Assembly: GCA_031430645.1 (NCBI GenBank)
Contig: JANPBY010000113.1
Span: forward strand, 1-58,186
Length of the DNA: 58,186 nt
Direction: 5' to 3'
From: JANPBY01 sp031430645
GTDB taxonomy: Bacteria; Actinomycetota; Actinomycetes; DATJPE01
Part shown: one piece after another, positions 34,516 to 44,924 of the stretch
Layout of the letters: every line of letters begins with the position of its first letter
How positions within the stretch are numbered: position 1 is the first letter of the stretch
Translations under genes and position numbers: made by a program
The notes under the pieces: model-generated
Databases searched by the model: none
Told to the model about the DNA's origin: nothing
The model's input: only the letters and a program-made list of their open reading frames with translations

Positions 34516-35793
34516 TCAGGTCGCGTGCGACCGTCGCCCACCCCGCCGCCGCCCCGCCGACGGCTGCGGGCCGACGAGCTCACGAGCCAAGGCCATCAGG
34601 GCCGCACGAGCCGGCGACCGCGGGGCGACCTCGTGTAGCGCTCGGCCACCGGCGAGGGCCGCGTCGTAGCCAGACTGGTCCTCAGGAATGAGCACGGCAT
34701 CATCAACGCCGGCGTGCCGCGCGAGGGTGTCCCGGAGCTGCGCCTCGAAGTCGGGTCCGACCGGCCCCTTGCGCACCCGGGTCAGCACGACGCGCACGGT
34801 CGCCTTCGGAGCAGCAGTACGAACCTCCGGAAGCGTGCGCACCAGTCGCTGGATCCCGACCGGGTCGGCGCGGCCGACCGCCAGCAGGACATCGGCCTCC
34901 TCCAGGGTGGTCAGAGTCGCGCCGTTCCTGCGCGGCGCGAGGGTGTCGTAGCTGAGCTCTTCGTCCTGTTCCAACCCGAACCCACAGTCGACGACCGTGA
35001 TTGCTGCAAGGAAACGGGCGCGGGTCCAGACCTCTGCCAGCGCGGCGGGTCGCAGCTCAGGCCAGCGATCAGCTCTCACGATTCCGGTGAGCACCCGCAG
35101 CCCCGGCGTGACCTCGCGAGCAACCCCGGCCAGCACCTCCAGGTCGAGACTGCCCGTATTCACGGCCCGGGTCGCCGCCGCGAGCCCGGGCGACTCATCG
35201 AGCAAGCCAAGAAGTTGGGCCACGCTGCCGCCGTAGGTATCAGCGTCGGCCAACAATGTGGGTACGCCCAGCACCGCGGTTTCGCACGCCAGGTAGGTCG
35301 CCACCGTGCTGCGACCTGGCGCACCGGTCGGTCCCCAGACCGCGACCAGTCGACCTTCTGAGACTGGCTCGAGGACATCAGCTGCAGGACCCGGTGAGAC
35401 CACCGCAGTCGTACGGCTGCCGTCGCGAAGCACCCCGAGCAGGGCGGCGCAGGCCCGGTGCGGGTCCTCGACATCAACCGCAACAACCTCGCTGATCCCC
35501 AGCATGAGCAGGCGGCGCTCTGCGGCCTCGTCGTCGGGAGGGACGAGCCCGACCACCAGGAGGCCGGACCGGCTCAGGCGGTCGACGGCTTCGTGGTCGA
35601 GGCGCCGTAGTCCTGCCGCGACGACCGCCACCCGGGCCGTACCCGCGGTCGCAGCCGCGAGCAAGTCAGCGAGATCGACACATCGGCGGATGACCTGGAC
35701 GCCGCTCGAGGGCGCGCTGAGGGCCGCGAGCACCGCCTGCTCCGCCGGCGCACCCTCGATGGCCAGCAGCAGGGGGACGCCCGAGGTGGTCAA
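34516..35793 (-). CDS. CpaE/TadZ-like pilus assembly ATPase
   Basis: A 425-residue protein: N-terminal receiver-like domain (~1-115), then a MinD/ParA-like ATPase domain from LVAVWGPTGAPGRSTVATYLA. The P-loop reads GPTGAPGRST where KGGxGKST is expected, so both conserved lysines are absent; later parts (LLADADTYGGSVAQLLGLLDESPGL, VVDCGFGLEQDEEL) are recognisable. The TTG start overlaps the SAF gene stop (TTGA); the frame stays open upstream but coding similarity begins here. Expected to localise the Tad pilus machine. The C-terminus is Arg-rich. Confidence 0.82.
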   Translation of the reverse strand: MTTSGVPLLLAIEGAPAEQAVLAALSAPSSGVQVIRRCVDLADLLAAATAGTARVAVVAAGLRRLDHEAVDRLSRSGLLVVGLVPPDDEAAERRLLMLGISEVVAVDVEDPHRACAALLGVLRDGSRTTAVVSPGPAADVLEPVSEGRLVAVWGPTGAPGRSTVATYLACETAVLGVPTLLADADTYGGSVAQLLGLLDESPGLAAATRAVNTGSLDLEVLAGVAREVTPGLRVLTGIVRADRWPELRPAALAEVWTRARFLAAITVVDCGFGLEQDEELSYDTLAPRRNGATLTTLEEADVLLAVGRADPVGIQRLVRTLPEVRTAAPKATVRVVLTRVRKGPVGPDFEAQLRDTLARHAGVDDAVLIPEDQSGYDAALAGGRALHEVAPRSPARAALMALARELVGPQPSAGRRRGGRRSHAT

Positions 35794-36428
35794 GGGACGC
35801 TGACCAGATCGAGCGCACCGTCTTGGGCGGCCTGCACGAGCGCAGCGACCTGCGCGGGTTGGACAGAGAGCACAACTCCGAGCGAGGCGCCGGACGGGCC
35901 GAGTCGGCCGCCGTCGGAGACGACCTCGGACACCAGCGCGCCGGCGAGCACCGCCCGCGTGACCCCGTCCTTGGGGGTGACATAGACATCCACGCGCTGC
36001 CCTCGTGCCAGATCGCCCGGGGCGTGGAAGCGCTCGACTGGAACGGTGACGTTGCGCAGTGGCGGCCCGGTCCCCGGCGCCACGACCGCGTTGACCGGGA
36101 GCAGTTCGTCCGCCGTGATCGCTCGCGTGGTGACGTACCCAACCGGCGAAGGCCCGCTGGCGCCGAGATAGGCCCCCGACACATCGCCGAGGCGTACCTG
36201 GACGACCTTGAGATCGACGGTCTGCAGCGCCGATCCCTCTGCGAGGTCGGAGGTCACCGACCACACGGCCACCGTGTCGTCGGCGGCAGCCAACACGCGA
36301 GCTCCGAGAACCACTGAAATGAGGACCAGCAGCACACCCGCGAGCAACCGCGTGTCACGCCATCGTGGGCGACGAAGCCGGGCGGCCGCCGGTGATGGCG
36401 GCAGTACGGACCGAAAATCGTCGGTCAC
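35790..36428 (-). CDS. SAF-domain protein (CpaB/RcpC-like)
   Basis: A 212-residue protein with an N-terminal membrane helix (LLAGVLLVLISVVLGARVL), a SAF domain (VTSDLAEGSALQTVDLKVVQV ... VGYVTTRAITADELLPVNAV) and a C-terminal RcpC-like part (RGQRVDVYVTPKDG). CpaB/RcpC proteins act in the periplasm or cell wall around the Flp pilus channel. Overlaps the CpaE-like gene by 4 bp. Together with it this is a second Tad locus, on the same strand as the main one but 24 kb away. Confidence 0.82.
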   Translation of the reverse strand: MTDDFRSVLPPSPAAARLRRPRWRDTRLLAGVLLVLISVVLGARVLAAADDTVAVWSVTSDLAEGSALQTVDLKVVQVRLGDVSGAYLGASGPSPVGYVTTRAITADELLPVNAVVAPGTGPPLRNVTVPVERFHAPGDLARGQRVDVYVTPKDGVTRAVLAGALVSEVVSDGGRLGPSGASLGVVLSVQPAQVAALVQAAQDGALDLVSVP

Positions 36429-36452
36429 GACGCTTCACCCCCCAACCCGGTA

Positions 36453-36469
36453 GACACGTGAATCGTGTC
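36453..36469. promoter_or_regulatory. Dyad upstream of the SAF gene
   Basis: GACACG-TGAAT-CGTGTC, a perfect 6-bp dyad with a 5-bp centre, 25 bp upstream of the SAF start in the 157-bp divergent gap to the BldC/excisionase-like gene. It may be an operator for the pilus genes. Confidence 0.4.
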
Positions 36470-36494
36470 GGAGTCCAACCCCCGGCTGCGACGA

Positions 36495-36534
36495 CTTTCC
36501 ACAGGAGTCACCCGTAGTGATGACGTTGTCCACA
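36495..36534 (+). promoter_or_regulatory. DnaA-box-like pair
   Basis: TTGTCCACA at 36526-36534 is identical to the preferred actinobacterial (Streptomyces) DnaA box, and CTTTCCACA at 36495-36503 is a weaker match in the same orientation, 31 bp away. They lie between the SAF gene and the HTH gene. This is not an origin (no cluster, no dnaA/dnaN), but could be a DnaA-responsive site. Confidence 0.35.
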
Positions 36535-36585
36535 AGCTGCCCCCTGGCCGACCGGATGCCTGGCGCACTCTGCGATGATCGGTCC

Positions 36586-36909
36586 GTGGCAGAGGCTCAG
36601 CGGTTCATGACCCTGGCGGACGTTGCTGAGGTGCTGAACATCTCCTCGGCCCAGACCTACGCACTCGTGCGCTCGGGCGACCTCGCTGCCATCAAGATCG
36701 GCGGCCGTGGGCAGTGGCGGGTGGAGCGCGCCCAGCTCGAGGACTACATCGCGCGGATGTACAAGCAGACCGCCGACTTCGTCACGGACCACCCGCTGGG
36801 GCGTGTCGAGGAGCCTGTGACGAGCGACGATCCGGACACCGAAACCATTGACGCTGAGGGCGATCCGGAGACCGAGACGGTTGGCACCGGGAGACCTCCA
36901 GTCGACTGA
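36586..36909 (+). CDS. BldC/excisionase-type helix-turn-helix protein
   Basis: A ~107-residue DNA-binding protein: MTLADVAEVLNISSAQTYALVRSGDLAAIKIGGRGQWRVERAQLEDYIARMY is a MerR-like winged HTH of the excisionase (HTH_17)/BldC type, followed by an acidic disordered tail rich in D/E/T. I chose GTG 36586; a -10-like GATGAT lies 6 nt before it, consistent with leaderless expression. ATG 36607 is the alternative. Divergent from the SAF/CpaE pilus genes, so it is a candidate regulator of them; no integrase is nearby, so a true excisionase role is unlikely. Confidence 0.82.
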   Translation: MAEAQRFMTLADVAEVLNISSAQTYALVRSGDLAAIKIGGRGQWRVERAQLEDYIARMYKQTADFVTDHPLGRVEEPVTSDDPDTETIDAEGDPETETVGTGRPPVD

Positions 36910-36913
36910 CTGG

Positions 36914-37480
36914 CTAGCGCGCGACCCGCACGCTGACCAAGGCTCCGAAAGGCACGATCCGGCGGTTGCTCTTGCGATCGCGCGGTTCCCCCACCGGGTG
37001 TTCGGTGAGCTCCACATGGTCGGCGCCCACCCGGTCGATGGTCCCGACGTGGGTACCTCCGGCGGCAGTCGCCAGCCGTACTTCTGCCCGGTCCCGGCTG
37101 ACCGCCCGCAGGGCGTGACCCAGGCCGAGCCGCTCAACGACTCGGCCCTCGCTCCCCGGTTCGCTCGCTTCGGGTCCTAGCCCGCTGACGGAGTCGACCG
37201 CCGCGAGAGACACAAGCACTTCACCTGCGGGACCGACGAGCAGGAGCCAATCCGCCCCCACACTGCCGACCCGTCCGGTTTCGATGATCGCGCCGGTCGC
37301 ACCGACGTCCAGCGCCAACGCCAACGTGCGGCCGGTGGTCTCAGCCCCGCGGAGCCGGTCGACCAGACGCAGCCGCGCCGCCTCGCGCCTGGTTCGGTCG
37401 GCCACCTCGGCCTCGAGCTCAGCGCGCGCCTCAGCAGCCAGTTGCCCCTCGAGGTCGCCGAACAACTCCTCCCATCGCAC
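36914..37480 (-). CDS. Conserved actinobacterial hypothetical protein
   Basis: A ~188-residue protein: a charged helical N-terminus (WEELFGDLEGQLAAEARAELEAEVADRTRREAARLRLVDRL, likely coiled coil) followed by a beta-rich domain (LALALDVGATGAII, WLLLVGPAGEVLVSLAAVDSVSGL, GTIDRVGADHVELTEH, RRIVPFGALVSVRV). The C-terminal pattern resembles small SH3/LSm-like barrels. Function unknown. GTG 37480 is preceded by TAGGTT with a 7-nt gap, a good leaderless start. Convergent with the HTH gene, 4 bp between stops. Confidence 0.7.
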   Translation of the reverse strand: MRWEELFGDLEGQLAAEARAELEAEVADRTRREAARLRLVDRLRGAETTGRTLALALDVGATGAIIETGRVGSVGADWLLLVGPAGEVLVSLAAVDSVSGLGPEASEPGSEGRVVERLGLGHALRAVSRDRAEVRLATAAGGTHVGTIDRVGADHVELTEHPVGEPRDRKSNRRIVPFGALVSVRVAR

Positions 37481-37487
37481 GCGACCG

Positions 37488-37493
37488 AACCTA
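37488..37493 (-). promoter_or_regulatory. -10 element of a leaderless gene
   Basis: TAGGTT on the minus strand, 7 nt before the GTG at 37480. Confidence 0.5.
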
Positions 37494-37566
37494 GCCACAC
37501 CACCCCCTGACGCGCCCGAGGTTCGGCGAACCACCGCCGCGATCTCCACGGCTAGTACTCACCCCC

Positions 37567-37596
37567 TTGACTTGACCGTAACCGACGCCTTATGAA
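37567..37596 (+). promoter_or_regulatory. Sigma-70-type promoter of the LysM gene
   Basis: TTGACT (37567-37572) and TATGAA (37591-37596) with an 18-bp spacer. The start of transcription would fall near 37603, which excludes an ATG at 37596 as start and supports the ATG at 37635. Confidence 0.55.
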
Positions 37597-37634
37597 TGTC
37601 ATCACACGCAAACATAAGCAACTGGAGGTATCCG

Positions 37635-38387
37635 ATGACATTAATGGCTCGGTTTCTCGTCTTCCTCGGCTGGCTGATCACGCTCGCGGCGGTCGCTCTC
37701 GTGCTCACCAGGTCGACAGGTCCGCTGCTCGAAGCCGTCGATGACGCGACTGCCGGTCCTGATGCCACGGTGGCGGCGGTCGCAGCACTCGCTGCCTGGG
37801 CAACGCTTGGCTGGTTGTGCCTCGGGCTCGCCCTCACCCTGGTTGAGGCGGCCGCCGCGGTCGGGGCTCGGCGCCCCAGGTTGGCCCGGCTGGCCGCCGC
37901 CGTCACGCCCGTCATGCTGCGCTCCGCCGTTCACGCCAGCCTCCGCGCCGGCCTGGTGGCCGGCACCTTGAGCGGCGGAGTCGTCACGCCGACCTTGGCC
38001 TGGGCTGCACCAGCACCCGCGGCCGAGGTCCGATTGAGTGACGGCTCGCCGGCCGTACGGCTGGCCGATGATCGCCAGCAACCCCGTTGGCCGTCGCTCG
38101 ACCGGCCGGCGCACGCGGTTCCACCACCGGTTGCCCCACGGACCGACGCGGGGAACGAGCCAGCGTCAGATTACCGCGTCCGCTCCGGCGACACCCTGTG
38201 GAGCATCGCCGCGCGACACCTCCCGCGCGGAGCCTCTGACGCCCAGATCGCTCGGGCCTGGCCTCGCTGGTGGCAGGCGAACAGGTCCGTCATCGGCCCG
38301 GACCCCGGCCTTATTCGACCCCGGCAGGTTCTGATCGCTCCGGGAACGAGCACCCCAGGGGCGAGCACCTCAGGGGCGACTTCATGA
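37635..38387 (+). CDS. LysM-domain membrane protein
   Basis: A 250-residue protein with two N-terminal membrane helices (LVFLGWLITLAAVALVL and ~45-75), a third hydrophobic stretch (~100-125), a proline-rich linker and a C-terminal LysM domain (YRVRSGDTLWSIAARHL ... RQVLIAPG) for peptidoglycan binding. The LysM contains a WPRWWQANRSVIG insert common in actinobacteria. ATG 37635 has GGAGG 6 nt upstream. Stop overlaps the next start (ATGA). The pair lies next to secA, a frequent actinobacterial arrangement. Confidence 0.82.
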   Translation: MTLMARFLVFLGWLITLAAVALVLTRSTGPLLEAVDDATAGPDATVAAVAALAAWATLGWLCLGLALTLVEAAAAVGARRPRLARLAAAVTPVMLRSAVHASLRAGLVAGTLSGGVVTPTLAWAAPAPAAEVRLSDGSPAVRLADDRQQPRWPSLDRPAHAVPPPVAPRTDAGNEPASDYRVRSGDTLWSIAARHLPRGASDAQIARAWPRWWQANRSVIGPDPGLIRPRQVLIAPGTSTPGASTSGATS

Positions 38388-38959
38388 CGGTCGCCACCGA
38401 TGAGCCGTTTCCTGTGCTCCGGCTCATGCCGGCACCCGACCCCGAGCCGGCCTTCGTGGAGGAGCGGAGACACCTACACCTGGTCGGTCAACAGGAGACG
38501 CTCCCCCTGGACTGGCCGCTGCCGACCGGCTTGCCGAGCAGGCCACGCGCGCCCGGCCATGTCCTCCTTCGCGGTCGCCATTGCGCGGGCGACGACTTCG
38601 GGCCGGTCCCGACACCCCGTGGCGCCCTCCCCGAACCGGCGCCCTGGGCCGGCCGGCTGGTTCAGGGCATCGCCGAGGTGCTGACCTTGGACCGCCCGTT
38701 GACCCAGCTGATCAGGTGGGCCTCACCCGAGGTCTATGACGACCTCAGGCAACGCGTAGACCTGTGCCGCAGCCAGTCAGGTGCAGGACGCGGCCCAGGG
38801 CGGCGACCGACCGTGCGCTCCGTGCACGTCACCGAACCGGCAGACGGGGTCGCGGAGGTGTGTGCCCTGGTCGACGACGGTCACCGGGCCAGGGCTTACG
38901 CGCTGCGCCTGGAAGGGGCAGACGGTCGATGGCGCGCGACCGCCCTCGCCCTGCTCTGA
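38384..38959 (+). CDS. Rv3235-family protein
   Basis: A 191-residue protein resembling mycobacterial Rv3235, which lies beside secA1. A Pro-rich variable N-terminus is followed by the conserved domain WAGRLVQGIAEVLTLDRPLTQLIRWASPEVYDDLRQRV ... VRSVHVTEPADGVAEVCALVDDGHRARAYALRLEGADGRWRATALAL, an NTF2-like or SecB-like small fold by appearance. No membrane segment. Coupled to the LysM gene by ATGA. Its place beside secA hints at a link to export, but function is unknown. Confidence 0.75.
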   Translation: MTVATDEPFPVLRLMPAPDPEPAFVEERRHLHLVGQQETLPLDWPLPTGLPSRPRAPGHVLLRGRHCAGDDFGPVPTPRGALPEPAPWAGRLVQGIAEVLTLDRPLTQLIRWASPEVYDDLRQRVDLCRSQSGAGRGPGRRPTVRSVHVTEPADGVAEVCALVDDGHRARAYALRLEGADGRWRATALALL

Positions 38960-38992
38960 GCGAACCTGCTGTCTGACCGAACCAGCGTGCTC

Positions 38993-41827
<2,835 letters not shown>

Positions 41828-41977
41828 GAGTACTCCTGGTCGGAGGCCGCAGGGTGCGGCGGCTGGAATGCTCATCGTAATCGTCTCGTGACCTCACCAC
41901 GCACCCAACTCCTGCCGTTCGGCAATTGTTCGGAAATCGACTGGCTCGACGGCACCCGCACCCGGGAGGATCCTGCG

Positions 41978-42523
41978 ATGGAACCGGTCGAACTCACCGA
42001 TGGCGTCGTCGTCCTCCGCCCGCTCACTCTCGATGACGTCGACAGCGTCACTGAGGCCTGCCAGGACCCCGCGACCCAACGCTGGACGACGGTCCCGGTG
42101 CCCTATACCCGCGAACACTCGGTGGACTTCGCCACCAACCACTCGGCCAACTCGGCGGGCTGGGTCGGCGGGAAGAACCCGCTGTGGGTCGTGTGTCTGG
42201 TTTCCGACCGGCGCTACGGCGGGGCCGTTGACCTCCGCGTCGACGACGAGGGCGGGGCGGAGGTGGGCTACGCCCTCGCACCCTGGCTGCGCGGCCGGGG
42301 CCACATGCAGCGCGCCCTGCGGTTGGCCTGCCGTTGGGGCTTTGAGGAGGCCGGGCTGGCGCGGATCGTCTGGTACGCCCACGTCGGCAACACCGCGTCG
42401 CGACGTACGGCAACAGCTGTGGGCTTCCAGATTCTCGACGGGCACCTGCGCCAAGCCCTGGTGGCCCGCGGGGAGCGCTACGACGGAAGGGTCGGCGATC
42501 TGCTTCCTGGAGACCTGACGTGA
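41978..42523 (+). CDS. GNAT-family acetyltransferase (RimJ/RimL-like)
   Basis: A 181-residue acetyltransferase with the acetyl-CoA site LAPWLRGRGHMQRALRLACRWGFEEAGLARIVWYAHVGNTASRRTATAVGF. GGGAGGA precedes ATG 41978 by 7 nt. Divergent from secA. The GTGA overlap couples it to a second GNAT gene; the two share the RimJ/L-like layout and may be an old duplication. Protein or small-molecule substrate unknown. Confidence 0.85.
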   Translation: MEPVELTDGVVVLRPLTLDDVDSVTEACQDPATQRWTTVPVPYTREHSVDFATNHSANSAGWVGGKNPLWVVCLVSDRRYGGAVDLRVDDEGGAEVGYALAPWLRGRGHMQRALRLACRWGFEEAGLARIVWYAHVGNTASRRTATAVGFQILDGHLRQALVARGERYDGRVGDLLPGDLT

Positions 42524-43068
42524 CCGCTTCGGGTGAGGCGCTCCCTGTGCCCCGGCTCGAGGGCGACGGTTTCCACCTTGTGGCGCTCACTAAGACCGAC
42601 GCGGCCGAACTGTTCGCTCAGGTGACCGACGACGCGGAGATCCGGCGCTGGAGCTCGATCGGTCAGGTGACTGATCTGGAGGGGATGCTGAGCTGGGCTG
42701 CCTCGCGGGCGACACCAGAGCGGATCGAGTGGACGATCCGGCTGCCCGACCAATCCATCGCTGGTCGGGTAGCCCTCCATCGGGTCGACCTCGCGGATGG
42801 CTCCGCCGAGATCGGCTACGGGCTGTTCAAATCCTTTCGTGGCCGCGGCCTAGCACGACGGGTCGTCGCCCGTGTGACGACGTACGGCTTCGGCGACCTC
42901 AAGCTCCACCGCATCGAGCTCGAGCACGCGGTGGACAACACGAGATCGTGCGCACTCGCCCAAGCGTGCGGCTTCGTCCTCGAAGGCACCAAACGCCAGG
43001 TCTTCGACGATCATCAGGGCGGCTGGGACGATGCTCACCTCCACGCCCGCTTGAGCACCGACTCATAA
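42520..43068 (+). CDS. GNAT-family acetyltransferase (RimJ/RimL-like)
   Basis: A 182-residue acetyltransferase; acetyl-CoA motif in FKSFRGRGLARRVVARVTTYGFGDLKLHRIELEHAVDNTRSCALAQACGFVLEGTKRQ, the RimJ/L type pattern, with HRIE and N-x-x-S conserved. The GTG start overlaps the upstream stop. Followed 14 bp later by the Rossmann-fold reductase gene with a good GGAG, so probably all three are co-transcribed. Confidence 0.85.
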   Translation: MTASGEALPVPRLEGDGFHLVALTKTDAAELFAQVTDDAEIRRWSSIGQVTDLEGMLSWAASRATPERIEWTIRLPDQSIAGRVALHRVDLADGSAEIGYGLFKSFRGRGLARRVVARVTTYGFGDLKLHRIELEHAVDNTRSCALAQACGFVLEGTKRQVFDDHQGGWDDAHLHARLSTDS

Positions 43069-43082
43069 CCAAGGAGACCAAT

Positions 43083-43730
43083 ATGCGGATCGCGGTCCTA
43101 GGCACAGGAACCGTCGGCGAGGCCCTGGGCACCGGGTTCGCTCGGCTGGGCCACGACGTGCAGATGGGGTCGCGCACCACGGACAACCCCAAGGCGCTGG
43201 CATGGGTCGCGAAGGCGGGCGGAGCTGCGGCCGCGGGGACGTTTGCCGACGTGGCGGCCTGGGGCGAGGTCGTCGTCAACGCGACCAGCGGCGTGGTCTC
43301 CCTGCAGGTGCTCAGCCAGATCAGCGATGCACTCGCGGGCAAAGTGGTGGTCGATGTGGCCAACCCGCTGGACTTCTCCGGCGGGTTCCCCCCGACCCTG
43401 GCCGTCGTCAACGACGACAGCTTGGCTGAGCAGATCCAGCGGGCGCTCCCCGAGGTCCGAGTGGTCAAGGCACTCAACACCTTGACCGCCGACCTGATGC
43501 TCCACCCCGAGCTTCTCTCGTCGCCTACTGACGTCTTCCTCGCGGGTGACGACCCCGACGCCAAGGCGGTCGTTCGTGGGCTGCTGCTCGAGGCCGGCTG
43601 GCTCGACCAGAACATCCTCGACCTCGGCGGGGTCGAAGCGGCTCGGGGCTGCGAGATGTGGCTGCCGTTGTGGATGCGGGTCATGGGATCAGTGGGGACC
43701 GGGACCTTCAACGTTCACGTGGTGCGCTAG
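43083..43730 (+). CDS. NADPH/F420-dependent oxidoreductase-like protein
   Basis: A 215-residue Rossmann protein of the F420-dependent NADP reductase (Fno/NADP_oxidoreductase) family: MRIAVLGTGTVGEALGTGFARLGHDVQMGSR (nucleotide site with GSR for the NADP phosphate), VVVNATSGVVSLQVL, VVDVANPLDFSGGFPPTL and RVVKALNTLTADLM, ending in LPLWMRVMG. ATG 43083 follows AAGGAG. Whether it uses F420 or is a paralogue with another acceptor cannot be told. Confidence 0.82.
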   Translation: MRIAVLGTGTVGEALGTGFARLGHDVQMGSRTTDNPKALAWVAKAGGAAAAGTFADVAAWGEVVVNATSGVVSLQVLSQISDALAGKVVVDVANPLDFSGGFPPTLAVVNDDSLAEQIQRALPEVRVVKALNTLTADLMLHPELLSSPTDVFLAGDDPDAKAVVRGLLLEAGWLDQNILDLGGVEAARGCEMWLPLWMRVMGSVGTGTFNVHVVR

Positions 43731-43731
43731 A

Positions 43732-43895
43732 GCGCAGCGGGGTTGGGTCGTTGGGGTGGCTGGCTTTGGCACGCCTGGGATCGGAAGTCTTCCGGGTTTC
43801 TCCCGCCCGCGGACGGTGGTTCTCTCACGAGTGGCTGGCCGGGCTCCTTACGAAACCCTCCAGACCCCCGATCCCACGCGCTGTCATTGCTGCGC
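43732..43895. repeat. Nested inverted repeats / possible small mobile element
   Basis: Within the 187-bp convergent gap, a left segment (43772-43800) and the reverse complement of a right segment (43852-43880) align without gaps: TGGGATCGG, two variable bases, GTCT, three variable bases, GGGTTTC. An outer 7-bp pair GCGCAGC (43732-43738) and GCTGCGC (43889-43895) encloses them. A self-complementary GGAAGTCTTCC (43783-43793) lies inside the left segment. It could be a decayed element with terminal inverted repeats, a structured RNA or an elaborate bidirectional terminator. Confidence 0.6.
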
Positions 43896-43917
43896 CTTTG
43901 GGTTGGGGTGTCGGGTG

Positions 43918-44832
43918 TCACGGGATTCGAATGGTGCCGCTGGCGATGTGGATGGCGGTTCCGGCGACGGTCGTCGCTACCGGCTCGCCGGCCTCGACCT
44001 GGACCGTGCCCGAGATCTGGGACGGGCGGCCCATCTCGATGCCTTGCGTGACCGAGAAGGTGGTCTCGCCTTCGGGCGCGAGGCCTGAGACGGCCAGCCA
44101 TACGGCGAAGGCTCCGGCTGCGGAGCCAGTGGCTGCGTCCTCCGCGACTCCGATGTCGCCGGCGAACATCCGCGCTCGGGCCGTCGAGGTGGCGGCGTCC
44201 CACGCCACGACGTAGACGCCGCTCGACTCCGAGACTGGGTGCGCGAAGCCCCCGAGTAGCCCCAGATCGGGCGAGCACTCCGCCAGCGCGTCGGGGCGCA
44301 CCGGCAGAACGAAGTAGGGCAGGCCGACCCCGCAGATGCGCGGCGGGACTAGCGTGTCAAGGGCCGCCGCCGTGAGCCCGACCGCGGCGAGCGCCTCGGC
44401 CGGCTCAGCCGGTGGCCCCCAGGCTGGCGGCCCTCCGGTCAGCCGTACGGCTCCACCGACATTGGCCAGGTCCAGTGGGAGCAGCCCCGCCCCACACGAC
44501 TGCACAACGGTGTCGGCGGTGATGATTCCTTGTTCCCTAAGCAGCCAGGCCGTGCCGATCGAGGGGTGGCCGGCGTAGGGCAGCTCCGTGGTGGGTGTGA
44601 AGATCCGCAAGGCGTACGTCGCCCCTGCGCCACGATCCGCCTCCGATGCTTCGAGCGGGAACGCCGTCTCGGAGAGGTTGAACTCGCGGGCGAGCAACTG
44701 CAGCTGCTCGGTACTCAGGCTGTCAGCTCCATGAACAACTGCAAGCGGGTTGCCGCCGAAAGCTGTCGACGTGAACACGTCAACCACGTCATAGGCCAGC
44801 CAACGGGTCTGAAAGCGATCGACGGGAGGCAT
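43918..44832 (-). CDS. PhzF-family isomerase-like protein
   Basis: A 304-residue protein of the phenazine biosynthesis PhzF/diaminopimelate-epimerase fold. N-terminal VDVFTSTAFGGNPLAVV, the catalytic Glu in NLSETAFPLEA, LPYAGHPSIGTAWLL, and the mirror-half motif GVAEDAATGSAAGAFAVWL are all present. It lacks phenazine neighbours, so it is probably a general isomerase of unknown substrate. Start codon 6 nt after a TAGCCT -10, a clear leaderless layout. Confidence 0.9.
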   Translation of the reverse strand: MPPVDRFQTRWLAYDVVDVFTSTAFGGNPLAVVHGADSLSTEQLQLLAREFNLSETAFPLEASEADRGAGATYALRIFTPTTELPYAGHPSIGTAWLLREQGIITADTVVQSCGAGLLPLDLANVGGAVRLTGGPPAWGPPAEPAEALAAVGLTAAALDTLVPPRICGVGLPYFVLPVRPDALAECSPDLGLLGGFAHPVSESSGVYVVAWDAATSTARARMFAGDIGVAEDAATGSAAGAFAVWLAVSGLAPEGETTFSVTQGIEMGRPSQISGTVQVEAGEPVATTVAGTAIHIASGTIRIP

Positions 44833-44838
44833 GGCCCG

Positions 44839-44844
44839 AGGCTA
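44839..44844 (-). promoter_or_regulatory. -10 element of the leaderless phzF-like gene
   Basis: TAGCCT on the minus strand, exactly 6 nt before the ATG at 44832. Confidence 0.55.
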
Positions 44845-44924
44845 GCGAGGTCGGGGACCAAGGTCCCTTGAGGAAGAACCAGAAGACATCTCCGAATCCA
44901 TGGCGGTGGCGTCACACTGTCCGG

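Noticed and set aside
34516..36264. Upstream extension of the CpaE-like frame to 582 residues
   Set aside because: The extra N-terminus overlaps the SAF gene, is Arg-rich without domain similarity, and the TTGA overlap gives a natural start at 35793.
36495..36534. Replication origin
   Set aside because: Only one exact DnaA box and one weak one; no cluster, AT-rich unwinding region or dnaA/dnaN genes.
36586..36909. Phage excisionase indicating an integrated element
   Set aside because: No integrase, phage gene or attachment repeat nearby; BldC-like HTH proteins beside SAF/CpaE genes are common in actinomycetes.
43905..43935. tRNA-like GGATTCGAAT near the phzF-like 3' end
   Set aside because: No cloverleaf can be formed around it and the bases belong to the end of the phzF-like coding region.
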